Shown here: positions 44,076 to 52,627 of the stretch, one piece after another
Layout of the letters: each line of letters begins with the position of its first letter
How positions within the stretch are numbered: the first letter of the stretch is position 1
DNA from: Streptomyces griseosporeus
Lineage (GTDB): Bacteria > Actinomycetota > Actinomycetes > Streptomycetales > Streptomycetaceae
DNA: 64,000 bases
NCBI RefSeq assembly: GCF_014656055.1
Contig: NZ_BNBR01000004.1
Coordinates: forward strand, 635,081 to 699,080
Direction: 5' to 3'
Notes under the pieces: model-generated
What the model was told of the DNA's origin: nothing
Database searches by the model: none
What the model saw: only the letters and a program-made list of their open reading frames with translations
Position numbers and translations under genes: made by a program

Positions 44076-44102
44076 GGGCCGCTCACCGGCGGCGAGCGGC
44101 CC
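44076..44102. terminator. Bidirectional hairpin after the sigma factor gene
   Basis: GGGCCGCTC (44076-44084) pairs perfectly with GAGCGGCCC (44094-44102), with a 9-base loop, between the convergent ends of the sigma gene and the ABC exporter. No U-tract follows. Confidence 0.6.
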
Positions 44103-44109
44103 CACCGGG

Positions 44110-46038
44110 TCAGTCGACCTCGGCCACCGCCTGCGCGAACTGCGCCTTGTACAGCCGCGCGTACGCCCCGTCCGCCGCCAGCAGGTCCGCGTGCGCGCCC
44201 TGTTCGACGATCGAGCCGTTCTCCATGACGAGGATGGTGTCCGCGTCGCGGATGGTGGACAGCCGGTGCGCGATGACGAACGACGTGCGCCCGTGGGCGA
44301 GTTTCGCCATCGCCTTCTGGATCAGCACCTCGGTACGGGTGTCGACGGAGCTGGTCGCCTCGTCGAGCACCAGGATCACCGGGTCGGACAGGAACGCCCG
44401 CGCGATGGTGATGAGCTGCTTCTCACCGGCCGACACGCCCGAGCCCTCGTCGTCGATGACGGTGTCGTAGCCGTCGGGCAGGGTGCGGATGAACCGGTCG
44501 GCGTGGGCCGCCCGCGCCGCCTCCTCGATCTCCCCGCGGGTGACCTCGCGCGAGGCGCCGTAGGCGATGTTCTCCGCGATGGTGCCGCCGAACAGCCAGG
44601 TGTCCTGGAGCACCATGCCGATCCCGGCGCGCAAGTCGTCCCGGCTCATCCTCGCGACGTCGACGCCGTCGAGGGTGATGCGGCCGCCGGACACCTCGTA
44701 GAACCGCATCAGCAGGTTGACCAGCGTGGTCTTGCCGGCGCCGGTCGGGCCGACGATCGCGACCGTGTGGCCCGGCTCCACCTTCAGCGACAGGTCCTCG
44801 ATGAGCGGCTTGTCGGGGTCGTAGCGGAACTGCACGTGCTCCAGCTCCACCCGCCCGCGCAGCTCCTTCGGCTTCTCCACGGGCACCGGGTCCGCCTCCT
44901 GCTCCTCCGCGTCCAGGAGTTCGAAGACCCGCTCGGCCGAGGCGACGCCCGACTGCACCAGGTTCGCCATCGAGGCGACCTGCGTCAGCGGCATCGAGAA
45001 CTGCCGCGAGTACTGGATGAAGGCCTGCACGTCACCGATGGACAGCGCACCGGAGGCGACCCGCAGGCCGCCGACCACCGCGACCAGCACGTAGTTGATG
45101 TTCGACACGAACATCATCAGCGGCTGCATGATGCCGCTGTTGAACTGCGCCTTGAACCCGGCCTCGTACAGCGCCTCGTTCTGCTCGGCGAACTGCTGCG
45201 CCGACTCCTCCTGCCGGCCGAACACCTTCACCAGGGTGTGCCCGGTGTACATCTCCTCGATGTGCGCGTTCAGCGTGCCCGTGGAGCGCCACTGCTGCAC
45301 GAAGTGCGGCTGCGACCGCTTGCCGACGCGCGTGGCGACCACGAACGACAGCGGCACGGTCACCAGCGCCACCAGCGCGAGGATCCAGGAGACGTAGAAC
45401 ATCATCGCGAGCACGCCGATGATGGTCAGCACCGAGTTGATGAGCTGGCCCATCGACTGCTGGAGGGTCTGCCCGATGTTGTCGATGTCGTTCGTCGCCC
45501 GCGACAGCACCTCACCGCGCTGCCGCTGGTCGAAGTACGACAGCGGAAGCCGCGACAGCTTCGTCTGCACGTCCTCGCGCATCCGGAACATCGTGCGGTT
45601 GACGGCCCGGTTGACCAGCCGCGTCGCCACCGCCATCAGCAGACCGGCGATCAGGAAGGTGCCGAGCGCCAGCAGCAGCACGTTCCCCACGGCCGTGAAG
45701 TCGATGCCCTTGCCCGGGGTGAAGTCGGTGCCGCGCAGCATGTCGGCGATGTCGCCGTCGCCGCGCTCCCGCATCGAGGCAAGCACCTCGTCCTTGGTGG
45801 CGCCGTCGGGCATCTGCCGCCCGATGATGCCCGCGAAGACCAGGTCGGTGGCCTTGCCGAGGATCTTCGGGCCGACCACGTTCAGTCCGACGCTGACGAC
45901 CACACAGGCCAGCAGCGTGTAGAGGGTCACCCGCTCGGGTTTGAACCGGGCGACGAGCCGTTTGCCCGAGTTCTTGAAGTCCATCGAGCGGTTGTCGGGG
46001 CCGCCCCCGGCCATCATCCGCCCCATCGGCCCCGCCAT
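44110..46038 (-). CDS. ABC exporter, fused permease-ATPase (half B)
   Basis: A 642-residue half-transporter with six membrane helices (TLYTLLACVVVSVGLNVVGP and following, residues ~40-350) and a C-terminal ATPase: Walker A AIVGPTGAGKTTLVNLLMRF, signature VSAGEKQLITIARA, Walker B ILVLDEATSSVD, H-loop FVIAHRLSTI. The signature has SAGE in place of SGGQ, a usual sign that this ATP site is divergent or specialised in a heterodimer. Residues ~75-120 carry a polar extracytoplasmic or linker insertion with GATKDEVLASMRERG. Its ATG shares a base with the stop of the partner (TGATG), so the two form a coupled heterodimer. Confidence 0.93.
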   Translation of the reverse strand: MAGPMGRMMAGGGPDNRSMDFKNSGKRLVARFKPERVTLYTLLACVVVSVGLNVVGPKILGKATDLVFAGIIGRQMPDGATKDEVLASMRERGDGDIADMLRGTDFTPGKGIDFTAVGNVLLLALGTFLIAGLLMAVATRLVNRAVNRTMFRMREDVQTKLSRLPLSYFDQRQRGEVLSRATNDIDNIGQTLQQSMGQLINSVLTIIGVLAMMFYVSWILALVALVTVPLSFVVATRVGKRSQPHFVQQWRSTGTLNAHIEEMYTGHTLVKVFGRQEESAQQFAEQNEALYEAGFKAQFNSGIMQPLMMFVSNINYVLVAVVGGLRVASGALSIGDVQAFIQYSRQFSMPLTQVASMANLVQSGVASAERVFELLDAEEQEADPVPVEKPKELRGRVELEHVQFRYDPDKPLIEDLSLKVEPGHTVAIVGPTGAGKTTLVNLLMRFYEVSGGRITLDGVDVARMSRDDLRAGIGMVLQDTWLFGGTIAENIAYGASREVTRGEIEEAARAAHADRFIRTLPDGYDTVIDDEGSGVSAGEKQLITIARAFLSDPVILVLDEATSSVDTRTEVLIQKAMAKLAHGRTSFVIAHRLSTIRDADTILVMENGSIVEQGAHADLLAADGAYARLYKAQFAQAVAEVD

Positions 46039-47771
46039 CAGGCAGCCTCCGCTTCCGTGAGCTGGGAGAGCACGATCTCCCGGTAGGTCTCGTTGTCGGC
46101 CATCAGCTCGTGGTGCCGGCCCGTGCCGACGACGCGGCCCTCGTCGAGGACGACGATGCGGTCGGCGTCGCGGATGGTCGCCACGCGCTGGGCGACGATC
46201 ACCACGGTCGCCTCGGCGGTCTCCTCGGCGAGCGCCGCACGCAGCGCCGCGTCGGTGGCGTAGTCCAGCGCGGAGAACGAGTCGTCGAAGAGGTAGATCT
46301 CCGGGCGCTGCACCAGCGTGCGGGCGATGGCGAGCCGCTGCCGCTGACCGCCGGAGACATTGGTGCCGCCCTGCGCGACGGGCGCGTCCAGGCCGCCCTC
46401 CAGCCGCTCGACGAAGCCCTTGGCCTGCGCCACCTCCAGCGCGTGCCACAGCTCCTCGTCCGTCGCGTCCGGGTTGCCGTACCGCAGGTTGGTCGCGACC
46501 GTCCCCGCGAACAGGTACGGCTTCTGCGGCACCAGCCCGACCGCCTTCGCCAGCAGCTTCGGGTCGAGGTCGGCGACGGCCACCCCGTCCACTAGCACCT
46601 CGCCCTCGGTCGCGTCGAACAGCCGGGGCACCAGCCCCAGCAGCGTCGACTTGCCGCTGCCGGTGGAGCCGATGACGGCGGTCACCTCGCCCGGCCGGGC
46701 GACCAGGTCGACGGCCTTCAGCACCGGTTCCTCGGCGCCCGGGTAGCGGAAGCCCGCGCCCCGCAGCTCCAGATGGCCGTGCCGGCGCAGCTCGGTCACC
46801 GGCGCGACGGGCGGCACGACGCTCGACTCCGTCGACAGCACCTCCTGGATCCGCTCGGCGCACACCTCCGCACGCGGCACCATCATGAACATGAAGGTGG
46901 CCATCATCACGGACATGACGATCTGCATCAGATAGGCGAGGAACGCCGTCAGGTCGCCGATCGCCATCTCACCGCTGTCGATGCGGTGCGCGCCGAACCA
47001 CACCACGGCGATCGACGACAGGTTCACCACCGTCATCACCACGGGGAACATCAGCGCCAGCAAATTGCCGGTGCCCAGCGCCATCTCGGTCAGGTCGGTG
47101 TTGGACTTGCGGAAGCGCTGCTCCTCGTACTCGTCCCGCACGAACGCGCGGATGACACGGTTGCCGGTGATCTGCTCGCGCAGCACCCGGTTCACCGTGT
47201 CCAGGCGCACCTGCATGGCCCGGAACAGCGGCCGCAGCCGCCGCACGATCAGCGTCACGCAGATGCCGAGCACCGGCACGACGGCCACCAGCACGCCGGA
47301 CAGCGGCACGTCCAGACCGAGCGCCAGCACGATGCCGCCGACACACATGATGGGCGCCGACACCATCAGCGTGAACGTCATCAGGGCCAGCATCTGGACC
47401 TGCTGCACGTCGTTCGTGGTGCGGGTGATCAGCGAGGGCGCGCCGAACTGACCCACCTCGCGCGCGGAGAAGGACTGCACCCGGTCGAAGACCGCGCCGC
47501 GGATGTCCCGGCCGAGCGCGGACGCCGTGCGGGCGCCGTAGTAGACGGCGCCGATGTTGCACACGACCTGCGCCAGCGAGATGCCGATCATCAGGGCGCC
47601 GAAGGACAGGATGTAGCCGGTGTCGCCGGTGACGACACCGTTGTCGATGATGTCCGCGTTCAGCGTGGGCAGGTAGAGGGTGGCGCAGGTCTGCAGGAAC
47701 TGCAGCGCCACCAGCAGGGTGATGGGTTTCTTGTAGGGCCGGAGATAGGCCCGCAGAAGTCGTATGAGCAC
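46038..47771 (-). CDS. ABC exporter, fused permease-ATPase (half A)
   Basis: A 577-residue half-transporter with six helices (PITLLVALQFLQTCATLYLP and following) and an ATPase: Walker A AVIGSTGSGKSTLLGLVPRL, signature NVSGGQRQRLAIARTLV, Walker B IYLFDDSFSALD, H-loop VIVAQRVATI. In Walker B the usual catalytic Glu is Asp (FDDSFSALD) and the H-loop His is Gln, both marks of the non-canonical half of heterodimeric exporters. It is the first gene of the pair and probably exports a lipid, peptide or drug. The promoter must lie in the 155 bases upstream. Confidence 0.93.
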   Translation of the reverse strand: MLIRLLRAYLRPYKKPITLLVALQFLQTCATLYLPTLNADIIDNGVVTGDTGYILSFGALMIGISLAQVVCNIGAVYYGARTASALGRDIRGAVFDRVQSFSAREVGQFGAPSLITRTTNDVQQVQMLALMTFTLMVSAPIMCVGGIVLALGLDVPLSGVLVAVVPVLGICVTLIVRRLRPLFRAMQVRLDTVNRVLREQITGNRVIRAFVRDEYEEQRFRKSNTDLTEMALGTGNLLALMFPVVMTVVNLSSIAVVWFGAHRIDSGEMAIGDLTAFLAYLMQIVMSVMMATFMFMMVPRAEVCAERIQEVLSTESSVVPPVAPVTELRRHGHLELRGAGFRYPGAEEPVLKAVDLVARPGEVTAVIGSTGSGKSTLLGLVPRLFDATEGEVLVDGVAVADLDPKLLAKAVGLVPQKPYLFAGTVATNLRYGNPDATDEELWHALEVAQAKGFVERLEGGLDAPVAQGGTNVSGGQRQRLAIARTLVQRPEIYLFDDSFSALDYATDAALRAALAEETAEATVVIVAQRVATIRDADRIVVLDEGRVVGTGRHHELMADNETYREIVLSQLTEAEAA

Positions 47772-47926
47772 GCTCGGTCTCTCGGGAGTCGGCGGGTGGG
47801 ACTCGGTCGATGGGGGCTGGGTCGGTTGCCCTTGGCCCCTATCGTCGGATACTCCACCCGCGTTACCTCAAGCGATTAAGCCGAGAGCAGTGCGCGGTAC
47901 GACCGTATGAGTGCGCTTTGGGTGCG

Positions 47927-49366
47927 TTACGACCGGAATGCTCCCGGGTGGGTCTGCTCCCGCACCGACACGTACTGCTGGCGCACGGCCTGTCCCACCG
48001 CCAGCTCCTCGCCGGGCTCCAGCACCTGCGCCGCCGCGCCCTGCCACGGCGGCGGGGTCCGCGGGTCGAGGGTGCCCTGCGACACGCCGAGCGCCCACGC
48101 CGCCTGCCGGGCCGCGCCGATCGCCGCGTAGTCCGCGGGCTGCGGTACGACGACCTGCGCGCCGAACAGCGACGGCGCCGCCGCCTGCACCGCGGGCAGC
48201 TCGGCCGCCGCGCCCAGCAGGAAGATCCGCCGCACCTCCACGCCCCGCCCGCGCAGCACGTCCAGCGCGTCGCCGAGCCCGCACAGCATGCCCTCGAACG
48301 CGGCCCGCGCCAGATGCTCCGGCTTCATCGACTCCCTGCGCAGCCCGGCCAGCGTGCCCGCGGTGTGCGGCAGGTTCGGCGTGCGCTCACCCTCCAGGTA
48401 GGGCAGCAGCACCAGCCCGTGCGCCCCCGGCGTCGACTTCATCGCCAGATCCGACAGGCTCTCCAGATCCGGCAGCCCGAGCAGCTCGGCGGTGCCGCGC
48501 AGGGCGCGTACGGCGTTCAGGGTGGTGACGACCGGCAGGTGCATGCCGGTCGCGTCGGCCAGGGACGTGATCATCCCGGTGTTGTCCAGCAGCGGCTCGG
48601 GATGCACGGCCATCACGGAACCCGACGCGCCGAGCGACACGACGGCGTCCCCGACACCGATCCCCAGCCCGAACGCGGCGGCCATGGTCTCGCCCGTACC
48701 GGCGGAGATCAGCAGCCCCTCCGGCGTCGTACCGGCCGCGTCGGACGGCCCGATCACCTCGGGCAGCATCGCGTGGTGGCCGAGGGCCAGCTCGACCAGG
48801 TCGGGCCGGTAGCCGCCGGTCGCCGCCGACCAGTACCCGGTGCCGGAGGCCCCGCCCCGGTCGGTGGTCCGGCGCGCCGGGCGGCCGAGGAGCTGCCACA
48901 CCAGCCAGTCGTGCGCCTGGAGCAGCACGGCCGTGCGCGCGGCGTTCTCCGGCTCGGCCCGGGCCAGCCAGCGCAGCTTCGTCACCGGCTGCCCGGCCTG
49001 TGGCACGCATCCCACGGCCTGCGCCCACGCCTCACGCCCGCCGAGTGCGTCCACCAGGTCGGCCGCCGCGACCTGCGCCCGCTTGTCGCCCCCGGTCATC
49101 GCCGGGCGCACGGTGGCGCCCTGCGCGTCCAGCGGCACGAGCGCGTTCTGCTGCGCGGACACGCCGATCGCCTGCACGCCCTCCAGCAGCCCGCCGCCGG
49201 CGGCCTCCCCGAGGGAGAGCAGCCAGGCCTGCGGATCGACGTCGCTGGGCCGGCCCTCCACCGGGTGCGGGGCGTAGCCCTGCCGTAGTACGGCACCGGT
49301 GTCCGTGTCGCAGACCACGATGCGTGTGAAGTCCGGTGAGCTGTCCAAGCCGGCGACTATCCCCAT
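47927..49366 (-). CDS. FGGY-family carbohydrate kinase, xylulokinase-like
   Basis: A 479-residue sugar kinase. The N-terminal phosphate motif is AGLDSSPDFTRIVVCDTDTG; ISAGTGETMAAAFGLGIGVG carries the ATP phosphate loop; the FGGY-C region has RRIFLLGAAAELPAVQAAAP and LFGAQVVVPQPADYAAIGAARQAAWALG. It phosphorylates a ketose such as D-xylulose in the cytoplasm. No xylose isomerase or transporter is adjacent, so the exact sugar is uncertain. Confidence 0.9.
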   Translation of the reverse strand: MGIVAGLDSSPDFTRIVVCDTDTGAVLRQGYAPHPVEGRPSDVDPQAWLLSLGEAAGGGLLEGVQAIGVSAQQNALVPLDAQGATVRPAMTGGDKRAQVAAADLVDALGGREAWAQAVGCVPQAGQPVTKLRWLARAEPENAARTAVLLQAHDWLVWQLLGRPARRTTDRGGASGTGYWSAATGGYRPDLVELALGHHAMLPEVIGPSDAAGTTPEGLLISAGTGETMAAAFGLGIGVGDAVVSLGASGSVMAVHPEPLLDNTGMITSLADATGMHLPVVTTLNAVRALRGTAELLGLPDLESLSDLAMKSTPGAHGLVLLPYLEGERTPNLPHTAGTLAGLRRESMKPEHLARAAFEGMLCGLGDALDVLRGRGVEVRRIFLLGAAAELPAVQAAAPSLFGAQVVVPQPADYAAIGAARQAAWALGVSQGTLDPRTPPPWQGAAAQVLEPGEELAVGQAVRQQYVSVREQTHPGAFRS

Positions 49367-49429
49367 GCCTACAGATTCTGCCGTAGCGCCGCGCTTGCTC
49401 GGGCCGGGGGAGAGCGTAGAGGGCGTGCC

Positions 49430-49738
49430 CTACGTGTTGCTGGTGCCCCAGTCGTCGCTGCTGCCGCCGTTGTGGGTGGCGCGCTCGCGCAGGGTGCGGA
49501 CGCGGCTGGCGACCGAGTCGGGCATGCGGTCGCCGACCTTCTCGCTGACCGCGTGGTACGCCTTGCCGGCGAACTGGCGGCCCTGCTGGGCGGCGGACTC
49601 GGCGGTGTTGCGGACAGCGGGGTTCTGCGCGACCTGGCGAGCGGACTTCAACAGCTGCTCGTACCGCTCGCGCCCGGCCTTCGTGCCGAGCACGTAACCC
49701 AGGGCGAGTCCGGCGATGAACGTGAGCCGGTAGCGCAT
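49430..49738 (-). CDS. YtxH-like small membrane-associated protein
   Basis: A 102-residue protein starting MRYRLTFIAGLALGYVLGTK, one N-terminal membrane helix with the glycine-rich GYVLGTKAGRERYEQL motif of YtxH-type proteins, followed by a long polar helix (amphipathic, likely coiled) and a disordered C-terminus. ATG 49738 has GGAAAGG upstream; a GTG nine bases earlier is less well spaced. The family is linked to envelope stress in Gram-positives; the mechanism is not known. Confidence 0.85.
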   Translation of the reverse strand: MRYRLTFIAGLALGYVLGTKAGRERYEQLLKSARQVAQNPAVRNTAESAAQQGRQFAGKAYHAVSEKVGDRMPDSVASRVRTLRERATHNGGSSDDWGTSNT

Positions 49739-49896
49739 GGCGGCCACCCTTTCCTAGCGTCGGTCTGCGGTGCGGCTTCGGTGCCGGGAGTACCGATTGG
49801 CGGAGCACCCCCCAGCTTGCGCTAATGTATGTGTCGCAGCGAGCGGGCGCCCCCTGGTGACTACCCGGGGAGGCACGTTCGATGCGAACGAGGCAT

Positions 49897-49969
49897 TCCT
49901 CCGTAGCTCAATTGGCAGAGCAGCCGGCTGTTAACCGGCAGGTTACTGGTTCGAGTCCAGTCGGGGGAG
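49897..49969 (+). tRNA. tRNA-Asn (GTT anticodon)
   Basis: Full cloverleaf: acceptor TCCTCCG (49897-49903) with CGGGGGA (49962-49968), D arm GCTC...GAGC, anticodon stem GCCGG/CCGGC with loop CTGTTAA (anticodon GTT at 49930-49932), T arm ACTGG/CCAGT around TTCGAGT. Discriminator G, CCA not encoded. Identical to the next tRNA. Confidence 0.97.
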
Positions 49970-49974
49970 CTCGG

Positions 49975-50047
49975 TCCTCCGTAGCTCAATTGGCAGAGCA
50001 GCCGGCTGTTAACCGGCAGGTTACTGGTTCGAGTCCAGTCGGGGGAG
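49975..50047 (+). tRNA. tRNA-Asn (GTT anticodon), second copy
   Basis: Identical over all 73 bases to the first copy and separated from it by only 5 bases (ctcgg). The pair was made by a 78-bp tandem duplication and must be cut from one transcript. A terminator follows directly. Confidence 0.97.
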
Positions 50048-50058
50048 CACGGTGAACG

Positions 50059-50081
50059 AGGACCCCTTGGGGGTCCTTTTT
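50059..50081 (+). terminator. Rho-independent terminator of the tRNA-Asn pair
   Basis: AGGACCCC (50059-50066) pairs with GGGGTCCT (50070-50077), followed by a T-run to 50081. A strong intrinsic terminator 12 bases after the second tRNA. Confidence 0.88.
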
Positions 50082-50225
50082 CATGCCTGCGGGAACCGCC
50101 CGCGCGGCGGTGCTGTCCTCAAGGTCATGAAGGGCCGCACGAAGTCGAGCGTACGAGGCAGGAGATCGTATGACCGGCTATGCTGCGGCACACGGTGTGC
50201 ACACGTGTACGCGACACGCCGCTAT

Positions 50226-50299
50226 GGGGCGGTAGCTCAGCCGGTTAGAGCAGCGGACTCATAATCCGTCGGCCGTGGGTTCGAGTCCCACCCGCCCCA
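50226..50299 (+). tRNA. tRNA with CAT anticodon (elongator Met or Ile2)
   Basis: Cloverleaf of 74 bases: acceptor GGGGCGG (50226-50232) with CCGCCCC (50292-50298), D arm GCTC...GAGC, anticodon stem GCGGA/TCCGT with loop CTCATAA, T arm GTGGG/CCCAC around TTCGAGT, discriminator A. The sequence is not the initiator type. Whether it is elongator methionine or lysidine-modified isoleucine-2 cannot be decided by reading alone. Confidence 0.93.
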
Positions 50300-50341
50300 C
50301 GACAGCGCTTTCGCTGCAGGAACGTTTTCACCTGCGCCGAC

Positions 50342-50374
50342 ACAAAGGCCCCCCGGTGTCCGGGGGGCCTTTGT
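50342..50374. terminator. Strong bidirectional terminator
   Basis: ACAAAGGCCCCCCGG (50342-50356) pairs perfectly with CCGGGGGGCCTTTGT (50360-50374) around a 3-base loop. It can end the tRNA transcript from the left (T-rich TTTGT) and the ANTAR-STAS gene from the right. Confidence 0.9.
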
Positions 50375-50386
50375 CGTGAGAACGGG

Positions 50387-51091
50387 TCAGCCGGTGTGGC
50401 GGGACAGCGCCGTGCGCAGGGCCGTGCGGACCGGCTCCGGCGGGGGCGGCCCGTCGGGCTGGGCACCCTCGGTGAGCGCCGCGGCGACGAGGCGCAGCTT
50501 GGTGTTGGACAGCTGGGAGGCCTCCCGCAGGATCGCCCACGCCTCCTCCGAGGAGCAGCCGTGCGTGGCCATCAGGATGCCGCGCGCCTGGTCGATCACC
50601 GGGCGGGACGCGATCGCGTGCCGCAGCTGGTCGATCTCCTCCTGGAGCACCCGCAGCCGCTCCGCCCGCTCCAGCGACACCGGCGAGGCCTGCGGGGCGG
50701 GCTCCGCGACGCCGGCGTCGCCCCGGCCCGCCAGTTCCAGGATGCGGCGCGGCTGGTCGTTCCAGTTCCCGGTCTCCACCGCCACCCCGTGCCGGCGGGC
50801 GTGGTCGTACAGGACGTCCAGGAACTGCAACCCCGCGGTGTCCATGAACGTCACACCGGACATGTCCAGTTCGATACGGCGGGTCCCGGCCGGCAACGCG
50901 GCCAGCGTCTCGGCCAGCGGCCCGGTACAGCCGTACACCAGTTCCCCGCGTGGTCTGAGCCGCGCGCTGCCCGGTGCCGTAGGGCCTCCCTCGATCACCA
51001 CCGTGCTCAGCCGTCCGGCCAGCGGTGGCACGGCCGCCGGCGCACCGGCCCGTTCCTCGGTCCCGCATCGGCGTTGTCCGACTGTCCTCAC
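50387..51091 (-). CDS. STAS-ANTAR regulatory protein
   Basis: A 234-residue fusion of an N-terminal STAS (anti-sigma-factor antagonist) domain (LRPRGELVYGCTGPLAETLA, with the phospho-acceptor region LDMSGVTFMDTAGLQFLDVL) and a C-terminal ANTAR RNA-binding domain (HAIASRPVIDQARGILMATH followed by CSSEEAWAILREASQ). ANTAR domains bind paired hexaloop hairpins and prevent transcription termination; joining one to STAS links partner switching to antitermination. The GTG at 51091 is supported by GAGGA; a GTG 12 bases earlier is possible. It is divergent from a STAS gene and a MEDS-kinase gene that may form one signalling group. Confidence 0.88.
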   Translation of the reverse strand: MRTVGQRRCGTEERAGAPAAVPPLAGRLSTVVIEGGPTAPGSARLRPRGELVYGCTGPLAETLAALPAGTRRIELDMSGVTFMDTAGLQFLDVLYDHARRHGVAVETGNWNDQPRRILELAGRGDAGVAEPAPQASPVSLERAERLRVLQEEIDQLRHAIASRPVIDQARGILMATHGCSSEEAWAILREASQLSNTKLRLVAAALTEGAQPDGPPPPEPVRTALRTALSRHTG

Positions 51092-51299
51092 CTCGGTCCT
51101 CACGGCGTTGCGTGCCCCCTGCGTGTCACGACTCGGCGTCTTTCCTACCGGCGCGCGGGGCGGGGCGTCCGCCTCGCTGCTGGGAGTGCGCCTGCCCGCC
51201 GAACGGCGGCGTACACGTGGCGGGGTGTCAGCGGGTCCCAGGAGGGTAGGGGGACCGGCACGGGGGAGCAGTCGGGAGACAGGTGTGGACGGGGGCGAC

Positions 51300-51644
51300 A
51301 TGGAACGGGGTACGGAGACGGCAGCCGCGCTGACCGTGTGCCCGCTGCCCGGCGCGCCGGGCCTGAAAGCCACCGGCGAGGTCAGCCTCGGCACGTACGG
51401 CGTGTGGGAAGCGGCCCTGGACCGGGCGGTCCGCGAGGGCGCGGACGTATGCTGCGGTGGGTACGTCCTCGAACTGTCGGCGCTCACCTTCGTGGACGTC
51501 GGCGGGGCGGGTGCGCTGGCGGCCGCCGCTCGTCGGATGCCCGCCGGACGGCGTATCGTGCTCCACCGGCCGCCCCCCGCCCTGTGCAGGGTGCTGGAGA
51601 TGTTCTGGCCCGACCATCCGGCGATCGAGGTGTCGAAGTCATGA
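51300..51644 (+). CDS. STAS-domain protein
   Basis: A 114-residue single STAS domain. LKATGEVSLGTYGVWEAALD opens the fold, and YVLELSALTFVDVGGAGALA holds the position of the phosphorylated Ser/Thr in anti-sigma antagonists; here SALTFVDVGGAG has Val-Gly where Ser/Thr is usual, so it may not be phosphorylated. GGGGG lies just before the ATG. Its stop overlaps the next gene's ATG (ATGA), so the two are coupled and probably interact. Confidence 0.85.
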   Translation: MERGTETAAALTVCPLPGAPGLKATGEVSLGTYGVWEAALDRAVREGADVCCGGYVLELSALTFVDVGGAGALAAAARRMPAGRRIVLHRPPPALCRVLEMFWPDHPAIEVSKS

Positions 51645-52573
51645 GTGCCGCCGACCCCTTCGTGCATCCTGCCCTGTTCTACCGGGGCGAGTCCGAGTAC
51701 CTGGCCGGCACCCTCTCCTTCGTACGTGCCGGGCTGGCCGCCGGTGAGCCCGTCGCCGTCGCCGTGCCCGGGGAGAACCTGGACCTGATCCGGGACGGGC
51801 TCGGTGACGAGGCCGCGGCCGTGCGGCTGCTGGACATGCGGGAGGCCGGGCGCAACCCCGGCCGCATCATCCCCGGCGTGCTGCGCGCCTTCGCCGACGC
51901 CCAGCCGGCCGACCGCCGGGTGCGCATCATCGGCGAGCCGATCTGGGCCGGGCGCAGCAGCACCGAGTACCCGGCCTGCGCCCAGCACGAGGCGCTGATC
52001 AACGCCGCGTTCCGGGGGCGTCCGGTGACCATCCTGTGCCCGTACGACGTGGACCGGCTGGACGAGCGGGTCCTCGCCGACGCGCACGCCACCCACCCCA
52101 CCGTCATCCCCACCGGCTCCACCGAGGCGCTGGACAGCCCCGCGTACGCCCCGGACGAGGTCGTCGCCCGGTACAACGTGCCGTTGCCGGCCGCCCCGTC
52201 CGGCGTGCCGCCGTTCGCCTTCACCGCCGACGCGCTGTCCCCGGCCCGGCACCACGCCGTCGCCGAGGGCCAACGGCTCGGGCTGACCGGGGTCCGGCTG
52301 GACGACCTGGCGCTCGTCACCGCCGAGCTGACCACCAACAGCGTGGTGCACGGCGGGGGCTCGGGCACCCTGCGGGTGTGGGCCGAGGGCGGGTACGTGG
52401 TGTGCGAGGTCCGCGACTCGGGCCGGCTCACCGACCCGCTGGCCGGCCGCCGGCCCGTCCCGCGCGACCGGCGCGGCGGGCGCGGCCTGCTGCTGGTGAA
52501 CCTCGTCTCCGACCTGGTCCGGATGCACACCGGCGACGAGGGCACGGCGGTCCGGGCCTACCTCTCCGCCTGA
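51641..52573 (+). CDS. MEDS-HATPase anti-sigma-type kinase
   Basis: A 310-residue protein. Residues ~5-170 form a MEDS (methanogen/DcmR-type sensory) domain beginning ALFYRGESEYLAGTLSFVRA. Residues ~190-305 form an RsbW-like HATPase: N-box VTAELTTNSVVHGGGSGTL, G1 CEVRDSGRLTDP, and G2 GGRGLLLVNLVSDLV. This is the layout of Streptomyces anti-sigma/serine-kinase sensors that switch STAS antagonists. It overlaps the STAS gene and faces the STAS-ANTAR gene; the partners are inferred. The signal is unknown. Confidence 0.88.
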   Translation: MSAADPFVHPALFYRGESEYLAGTLSFVRAGLAAGEPVAVAVPGENLDLIRDGLGDEAAAVRLLDMREAGRNPGRIIPGVLRAFADAQPADRRVRIIGEPIWAGRSSTEYPACAQHEALINAAFRGRPVTILCPYDVDRLDERVLADAHATHPTVIPTGSTEALDSPAYAPDEVVARYNVPLPAAPSGVPPFAFTADALSPARHHAVAEGQRLGLTGVRLDDLALVTAELTTNSVVHGGGSGTLRVWAEGGYVVCEVRDSGRLTDPLAGRRPVPRDRRGGRGLLLVNLVSDLVRMHTGDEGTAVRAYLSA

Positions 52574-52627
52574 CGCGGGCTCAGCCCCGGGCGGTGTCTC
52601 GCCGGTCGTGCCGGGGAGGCGGACGGG

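Noticed and set aside
50052-50264. 70-codon frame ending in GAVAQPVRAADS
   Set aside because: It starts in the tRNA-Asn terminator and ends inside the CAT tRNA; the C-terminal peptide is the translation of a tRNA.
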